From positions 1 through 64,000 of the forward strand of contig JADANN010000059.1 of NCBI GenBank assembly GCA_018806985.1: a stretch of 64,000 nt of DNA. Direction: 5' to 3'. The notes beneath the pieces were generated by a model. That model was not told the DNA's origin, did not search any database, and worked only from the letters and a program-made list of their open reading frames with translations. Of the stretch, positions 58,410-64,000 are shown piece by piece (the first letter of the stretch is position 1; each line of letters starts with the position of its first letter). The stretch is from Angiostrongylus vasorum. Taxonomy: Eukaryota; Nematoda; Chromadorea; Rhabditida; Metastrongylidae. Both the position numbers and the translations under genes were made by a program.

Positions 58410-59035
58410 TGATTATCATCACCTGTCACTTGTGTCACCTGTGGTCCCGTTGATCGTCGAGTGACTCGAGCGGGCGTCAGTAAGTCTTCCATTTTTCCCT
58501 GTCGCGTGCAAGAGTAGCCCAATGGGTTCTGCTTGCTCTAGGGACTCGTCGAGCATCATATCTTTCTTCAACGCTCTTTGTGAAGAACTCTGACCATCGA
58601 ATCGGTGGTCTTCCTGCAGTACGTTTGACATCCCGAGGAATCCAGTCACTAACGGCTCTTGTCCATCGGTTGTCATTCATACGCATTACGTGTCCGGCCC
58701 ACCTTATCTTCGATTGTTTGGCGTACAGAACGGCATCTTTGATTTTTGATCGTCGACGCAGATCGGAGCTTCGGATTACATCCCTTACTTGTGTCAGCGG
58801 GATACTCCTAGTATCGCCTTTTCGACTGCGCGTTCGATAACGCTAAGTGACCTTTCATCCTGCTTACGCAGCGACCAAATTTCTGACGCATACGTTAGGG
58901 CAGGAAGTACCGTTGAGTCGAAAAAGTGAGCACGGAGTCGGGTGTTTTTTGTCCTCTTCACTATATTTTCGATGCTCTTGAAAGCTCCCAAGGCCGCTCG
59001 TTTCATTCTGTTCAGCCTCAGTATCACACGTGACC
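58410..59035 (-). mobile_element. RTE non-LTR retroelement, 5'-truncated 3' end
   Basis: On minus: RMKRAALGAFKSIENIVKRT, NTRLRAHFFDSTVLPALTYA, SEIWSLRKQDERSLSVIERA and EKAILGVSR (59,027-58,797); after a frame change, MRMNDNRWTRAVSDWIPRDV, GRPPIRWSEFFTKSVEERYD, HWATLARDREKWKTY. This is the C-terminal part of RTE ORF2, ending in the ACAGGTGACACAAGTGACAG tail near 58,420. It starts abruptly near 59,035, a classic 5' truncation. Confidence 0.9.
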
Positions 59036-59254
59036 TGGCGCCCTATTTCAAAATGATATTTTGACCCCGAGGTGTGTCGTGCTCGCGACCCCCACGTGAA
59101 CAACGCGTGGGCCAGTCCCACTCGCAAAATCACGGTGAGTAGCCTTTCCGTTTGACCATAGCATCCCTAACCCACCATCTATTTAAACTTTGATCTCCAC
59201 TAATACTTTAGCCTTTTTCCACCGAATAATTAAAGTACTCTTATATAAAATACG

Positions 59255-59430
59255 TCCAGGCTCTGAGGAAGGCGAAATCGCCAAAACGTCAGCCATCGAC
59301 CAACAACACCAACAACAACGACAACGAAGACCTATACCAACCTCGCATCAGCTAAAAAAGATCAGTTTATAAGATCATATAAATAAATATATCAACTATC
59401 TATGCCGAGGTTTATAGAAAGTAGGTCTTT
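59255..59430 (+). mobile_element. Penelope pseudo-LTR fragment with hammerhead
   Basis: Hammerhead motif, then CATCGACCAACAACACCAAC with (CAA)n, CCAACCTCGCATCAGCT, and TATGCCGAGGTTTATAGAAA at 59,401-59,420. Same layout as the minus copy at 30,580-30,735, with the closing block kept here. Confidence 0.72.
59259..59294 (+). ncRNA. Hammerhead ribozyme-like motif, plus strand
   Basis: Stem I GGCT (59,259-59,262), core CTGAGGA (59,263-59,269), an extra A, stem II GGCG-AAAT-CGCC (59,271-59,282), box 2 AAAA in place of GAAA, stem III AC/GT, triplet GTC ending 59,290, stem I AGCC (59,291-59,294). All stems are intact; loss of the G in box 2 would be expected to abolish cleavage. Confidence 0.62.
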
Positions 59431-59449
59431 TGAGTTATTAAGAGATTTC

Positions 59450-59965
59450 TTGTTTGTCTCGTTTGCGGTTGTGGTTATCGAAGTACTCGAAACCGTAGTG
59501 TATTTTCTGCTTTGAAGCGTTAGTAGCACATGGTAGTAGTTCCTATTGCGTAGTTTATTACATATTTTCATTAACGATTTCCGAGTTCATTCTCTTTTTT
59601 GATTTTTAAGTGTAAATATCGTTTGCAGCCTCTGCAAGCGAACATCACCAGCAAAGTATGTGTTGTGCAGGAAAATGCAAGGTTGCCGCTTTTCTGTCTG
59701 GTAAGGTCTGTTTTTCTTTTACTATAATAAATATAAAGAGGAGATGTAATATTGTGTGTGCTGACGGCGTAAGAACATTCATTTTTTTTCTCCTTGCTAT
59801 ATTCTGAAACTGGCTCTGCGCTTCTTGTATAGGGTGGTATAGATCGCTTGAGTGGTTGTCGCTACTTTTGTAGGAAGAACCTTTCCCCATCTTGGCAAAA
59901 CTAGGGTGCTTGACGATGTTGTGGATTTTTGTTAGTCCTAGTACATTTCACACTTGTTTTGCCCT
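59450..59965 (-). repeat. Dispersed inverted duplicate, copy 2
   Basis: Inverse partner of 50,535-51,055, about 8.4 kb away. It directly abuts the Penelope pseudo-LTR at 59,255-59,430; copy 1 lacks that pseudo-LTR. Confidence 0.75.
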
Positions 59966-60029
59966 TGCAGTATCGGAATGTTTTATCCTGAATGGGATTC
60001 GAAGAACAGGTACTTGTAAAGCATGGAAT

Positions 60030-60425
60030 CGTGCAAATATCTACTTACTTGGATGCTTTGATAGCCTATACTCACTGATTGTGTGGGTCCCAGCATCATC
60101 TCCATTTTTTCGGCGATTTGCTGGTTTATCCAATGTGGCTTTCTGGAATCCCTAGGTCAGCGTGACTAATGGTTGCCCAAGGTCGTCGCCATCACAGGTG
60201 GTTATTGTGGATTAAACGGAGACTTGCCACCATGCGACTTTGATAGCAGGACGGTGGTGAATCCTGGTATTGGTTTACTCTTAGTTCGGATTCCTGATGC
60301 AAACGCCGTACTTGTTCTCAGCTTGCAAGACTATGGTAGAGGGACGAATCCCCACTTTACATTGCAGCCCGATACCCAGGAACACCTCCCAGCCACCATG
60401 AGGCGGTGAGCCATTGAGAGGATCC
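60030..60425 (+). mobile_element. Interspersed repeat family B, plus copy
   Basis: TACTTACTTGGATGCTTTGA start, ACTTGCCACCATGCGACTTT, GGACGGTGGTGAATCCTGGT and CAGGAACACCTCCCAGCCAC in family order. Confidence 0.82.
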
Positions 60426-60976
60426 TGCACATAAGGGCTACTTATTTAAATAGCAAATATGAACTGCACAACCATAGTTGAATCTTTGCAACCATGGCGA
60501 AAGAAGATCTTTGAAAGCAGTTTTTGACTATGAAATCCTCTCATTTTTAAAAATTCATGGGATTTTTATATTAAGCGTGGTTTTACTAGAACTTATTATG
60601 GCCGTCTCGAACGCTGTTCATTACGAGTCTCCTTAATAAATAGCATCAGAGAAAAAGCTCCGCAATATCTGCTTCCAAACAATACGTAGGAATCGTCATT
60701 CGCTCGCAGCTCCATTTGTGATCTCCCTTTTTTCCCACCCCCCAGCTTATCGTGGCACCCACAAGGATCGTGGAATCAGGACAATTGCGAGATCAACATG
60801 GAGTGTGGTTTTATGGCGCGCGTGGCAATTATTGATTACTTAATTACTAGGAATATGTAAATACGAGACCAAAAACACGTGATTTCTCTCAAGCCGCCGA
60901 TGTGGTTGCCGTCGGGTCCCATATTAACAAATCGTAACATTTGAGCAATTAATGCTGCACTAAAACTTGCTGAAGG
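60426..60976. other. Nothing recognisable
   Basis: No supported feature. Confidence 0.35.
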
Positions 60977-61255
60977 GCCCGTTTGGCGCAGTGGTTGGAG
61001 GCGCCACTGCGACACACACGAGGATCGATCCCCGCGCCCATGGCCCACCAAGCCTTGCATCCCTACGGGGTCGGAATATTGGTACCAGAGTTCTCTGGGA
61101 GGATAACAGCACTGGCTGGATACATCGGCAGGCCACCGCGACTCATTGTAAAGGCCAGCTATGCATTCAGTCACCTCCAGCGATACTTAATGAAGCCGAA
61201 TGCATGGCGCATCCCTTGGATTGCTCAACGCCGAGAGCTTTATCCTTTATCCTAT
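60977..61255 (+). mobile_element. SINE family A, best-preserved copy
   Basis: GGCCCGTTTGGCGCAGTGGT contains a consensus Pol III A-box (TGGCGCAGTGG); GAGGATCGATCCCC gives the B-box about 35 bp downstream. The tRNA-like head is followed by the family body to AACGCCGAGAGC. Little diverged, so possibly the youngest copy here. Confidence 0.92.
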
Positions 61256-62072
61256 TAGAAGTTGCTCAGTCAAGGCTAAATGCAGTGTGGTAGAGAGGAA
61301 AAAAAAGGCGTTCGACGTTTGTATTTTCCTAGGGGGTACGCCGTGTTTCAAAACAAAGTAAGAAGATGGTCTACAAAGAGCGGAAAGGATGAAAGAGTCC
61401 AAATAACACTAATCTCACGAAGCTATGGCGAGCAATTCGAAACAGAACTGAGAAGGCCACGTATTAACGTTACTTGTCAGTAATGTTCGGCCGCGTCCAC
61501 AACGTTTTGAGGTCGTGCTGCGTTCGTTCTTAGGGCTACTACGTTAAATTTTAGAATAACCACTACAAGTAAAGGAACGAAACAGTTAAAAAGTTACAAC
61601 TAAGTCCTGGTGAAATCGGCCGCACAGGGTGTCGGAATGAAGCCGGCTGGTGCTGTGGTAGTGTAAGAGCAGCAGTGTTATTTCGAGTGGAACGTTCGAG
61701 AAACGTTGTTCCTTCTGTGTGGCTGTATAGTAGTGTATTCATCAAACCAGTTTTATCTTATCAAAACTCATTAGGGCACAAGTGAAGGAGAAAGTGTACT
61801 GTTCGTCTATTCAGGCGTTCATGTTAAAAGCAAAGTTGGTGCAGGTTACAACTTGCTGAGAAGGAGAGGGCTGAATCCCATCATGCGTTGCTGATCAAAA
61901 AATGAATGATACTATCAAATACGGAAAATCTCGAGACTCAGCTGAACAAGAAATATGATGCATCTTGGCGACAGGTCCATAGTGTACTAAGCGCAAAGTC
62001 GTTCTCCTTCAAAACAACGTAAACTACTCATCTTCGTTATGACTAGCTTTCTTTATTCTACACAACCCGTCA
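61256..62072. other. No supported gene
   Basis: Frames at 61,280-61,483 (plus) and 61,563-61,745 (minus) have no splice or family support. Confidence 0.35.
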
Positions 62073-62348
62073 GGGGCGCATGTGGCTCAGTGGTTGGAGG
62101 CTCCACTGCGACACGTGGAATCGGTCCCCGCACCCATGGCCCGTCAAGCCTTCCATCCCTTCGAAGTCGGCAAATTGGTACCAGGCTTGGCTTGGAGGAT
62201 AGCAACACTGGCTTGATACATCGGTAGGCCACCGCGAGTCATTGCATGGGCCAGATATGCATTAAATCACTTCTAACGATACTTAATGAAGTCGAATTCA
62301 TGACACATCCCTCAAGGACAGATCAACGCCAAGAGCTTTATTCTTTTT
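62073..62348 (+). mobile_element. SINE family A
   Basis: GCGCATGTGGCTCAGTGGTT (A-box) and GGAATCGGTCCCC (B-box), then the family body to AACGCCAAGAGC. Tail-to-tail with the family C SINE that follows. Confidence 0.88.
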
Positions 62349-62354
62349 TGTGTG

Positions 62355-62694
62355 ACCCATCTTCACGTCTGCTGTGCAAATCCCAGCACTTCTCACATTC
62401 GATTCGTTTCCTCGCATCCATCGCCCACGAAGATTTTCCCCCCTTTTTGCGTGTGGTTTCACTTGCTGCTTCAGAATTTTCATTTCACCTTGAAGTCGTA
62501 GAAAGTTGGTCAAGTCTACCTGGACTCCTGAGATAGCCAGTTCGAAGCGTTCATTGGATTGCAGAGTGTGATTTGTTTTCCACAGACGTACCAATTTCCC
62601 AACGAGGATGAGAGGCCAGGTTGGCCCGGAGAGAAATCGAACTCTCACCATGCTCGTGATGACAGACATTACTACCACTATGCTATGCGCCCCT
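62355..62694 (-). mobile_element. tRNA-derived SINE, family C
   Basis: On minus from 62,694: GGGCGCATAGCATAGTGGTA (A-box TAGCATAGTGG) and GAGAGTTCGATTTCTC (B-box GTTCGATTTC), a tRNA-like head of about 72 nt. The body contains GTTGGGAAATTGGTACGTCT, resembling the AAATTGGTACC segment of family A. The 126-codon minus frame over it is incidental. Not a functional tRNA: the anticodon stem and acceptor do not pair properly. Confidence 0.7.
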
Positions 62695-63512
62695 AATGCT
62701 ATTATTTATGAAAATTATTACTCCTGCTTATTGTGTCTTCAATAGTAGTGTTGCTATTATGCTGTCACTGCTTAATATAGTAATTTGCTCTCATTGGATG
62801 TGGCATAAGCTCTTCAAAAACACAATAGGCATGGTGTATCGGCTAATCGGCAGTGCTATACTATCTTTTGGACAGTTATTTTAGTTGTTACGAAAAGTCC
62901 AGATATCTTTTTTTTAGATGTTATTCATTCCATTCCAGTCCGCTTGACGTAAAGCGATGCACTTGCGATGAGATGCGATCGGCTTCCAGTGTCTTTCCAA
63001 TTTTCGCATGACCCTAAGACCTTAGCGGAATGTCAGTATTCTCAGTCTCCATGCTGTCATACTGTCTCCTTCGAGATGAAGCAGTAATCGAGCTCTATTT
63101 TCGCCGGCACTTGTGTACGCGAACTATCGCGTACGTATTGAAAGGTCGTAGTGAAAAATAGTTCAAAATCTCGACTTTCGCGCGAATCGATATTATCGAG
63201 ACATTTGCTAAAAACTAAATTCTAATATTAAAATGCTTCACTCTTCTCATTGCTCATATATCTTTCGCGGTGTGACTTCAGCAAAAAGCAACATTTCGCT
63301 AATTTTTATAACTTGTTAACTTTCCTTGATGAACCTCATGAGATATTGTTCCAGCCTAAAATTTGTCGATGCCAACCATAGATATTCGTGGAGTTGATGT
63401 AGCGTTACCGTATTCTTCTTATAAATGTCAGCTAGCATACATGAATAAAGTAATCGAAGCGCTTGACATGGTATGTCTACTTATTGATTTTCATTTTATA
63501 TGTCTATTTCGA
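62695..63512. other. Nothing recognisable
   Basis: AT-rich, no supported feature. Confidence 0.35.
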
Positions 63513-63800
63513 AGGAGGTGCGTATAGCACAGTGGTTAGAGGTGCCCTGCAATAAGCACATGGTCCCCCTGTTCGATCTCCCTCCCCAGGCTCACCAAGC
63601 TTTCCATACCTCTTAGTCGATAAGCTGGTACCAGACCTATTCGGGAGGATTGCAGCACTGACTCGATATATCGGTAGGCAACCTCGAGTCAAAGTATAGA
63701 CCATAAATGCATTCAAGTCACCTCTAACGATGATCGATCACGTCGAACTCATGGCGCATCCCTCATGGATTGATCGTTGCTGAAGACTTTATCGCATATC
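63513..63800 (+). mobile_element. SINE family A, diverged head
   Basis: A-box TATAGCACAGTGG and B-box GTTCGATCTCC, then TCACCAAGCTTTCCATACCT, AGCTGGTACCAGACC and TGGATTGATCGTTGC. The head differs from the other copies, and resembles the 2,459 copy (CCCTGCAATA). Confidence 0.82.
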
Positions 63801-64000
63801 CCTTGTATGAATTCTAAAAATCACTAAACATTGGTACTTGAACTGATTAATTTAAGGGTTCATACACTACTTAGGAGTATCCAGCTGGAACGGGTAAAAC
63901 TTTATCACTGCTCTGTTCTACGACGGTATGGGTACAAAAGAACAGGCCGTTATTCGAATCGACACCGATAGCCAGATTTGGTATTCGTATCGTTAATGTC

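Noticed and set aside
60977..61050. tRNA gene at the SINE head
   Set aside because: A- and B-box matches are present, but there is no complete cloverleaf, and the same head recurs with a SINE body at many positions.
62298..62678. 126-codon minus ORF
   Set aside because: It lies across the tails of two SINEs, so it is a repeat shadow.
62620..62694. tRNA gene on minus strand
   Set aside because: A- and B-boxes look good, yet acceptor and anticodon stems do not pair and SINE sequence follows directly.

Overview
The window is eukaryotic and looks like a clade V (strongylid, hookworm-like) nematode. The evidence is short introns with GTRAGT-like donors and TTTCAG-like acceptors, 3' splice sites sitting just 5' of start codons (the pattern of SL trans-splicing), RTE-type non-LTR retroelements, Penelope-like elements (PLEs) with a GIY-YIG endonuclease, and tRNA-derived SINEs. 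The assignment to Strongylida (Ancylostoma/Necator-like) is inference from remembered resemblance of the RTE and PLE proteins. No prokaryotic gene organisation is present. Most of the 64 kb is repeats, relics and intergenic or intronic DNA.

The dominant structure spans 8,994-29,967. The left arm (8,994-13,912) has a near-identical inverted partner split in two (18,090-18,869 and 25,847-29,967). The arms mirror each other down to SINEs, an RTE tail, a foldback element and a long CA/TG microsatellite. The spacer (13,913-18,089) is a nested Penelope complex: a minus-strand PLE with reverse transcriptase (YVDD) and GIY-YIG modules, a head-to-head plus-strand PLE fragment, and pseudo-LTR sequence carrying hammerhead-ribozyme motifs. 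The right arm alone is interrupted by about 7 kb (18,870-25,846) holding an RTE 5' half and other old repeats.

Outside this structure, 0-8.9 kb has a foldback element, a plausible three-exon small gene (693-1,173), a SINE and an 853-bp tandem duplication. 30-36 kb has further PLE and RTE fragments. 39.0-40.1 kb holds a decayed non-muscle-type myosin II motor pseudogene. 42-53 kb is the least repetitive part and contains a plausible two-exon trans-spliced gene (42,190-42,635, minus) and several single splice-bounded exons of unknown function. 54-64 kb is rich in SINEs, with a second foldback element, an RTE 3' end (58,410-59,035, minus) and a Penelope pseudo-LTR with a hammerhead motif (59,255-59,430).

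The genes recognised here do not form a pathway. The coherent biology is retroelement biology: PLEs with self-cleaving-ribozyme motifs, an RTE that could supply machinery for SINEs and processed pseudogenes, and a large palindrome with Penelope DNA exactly filling its centre. Exon calls rest on reading frame and splice signals only and carry modest confidence.
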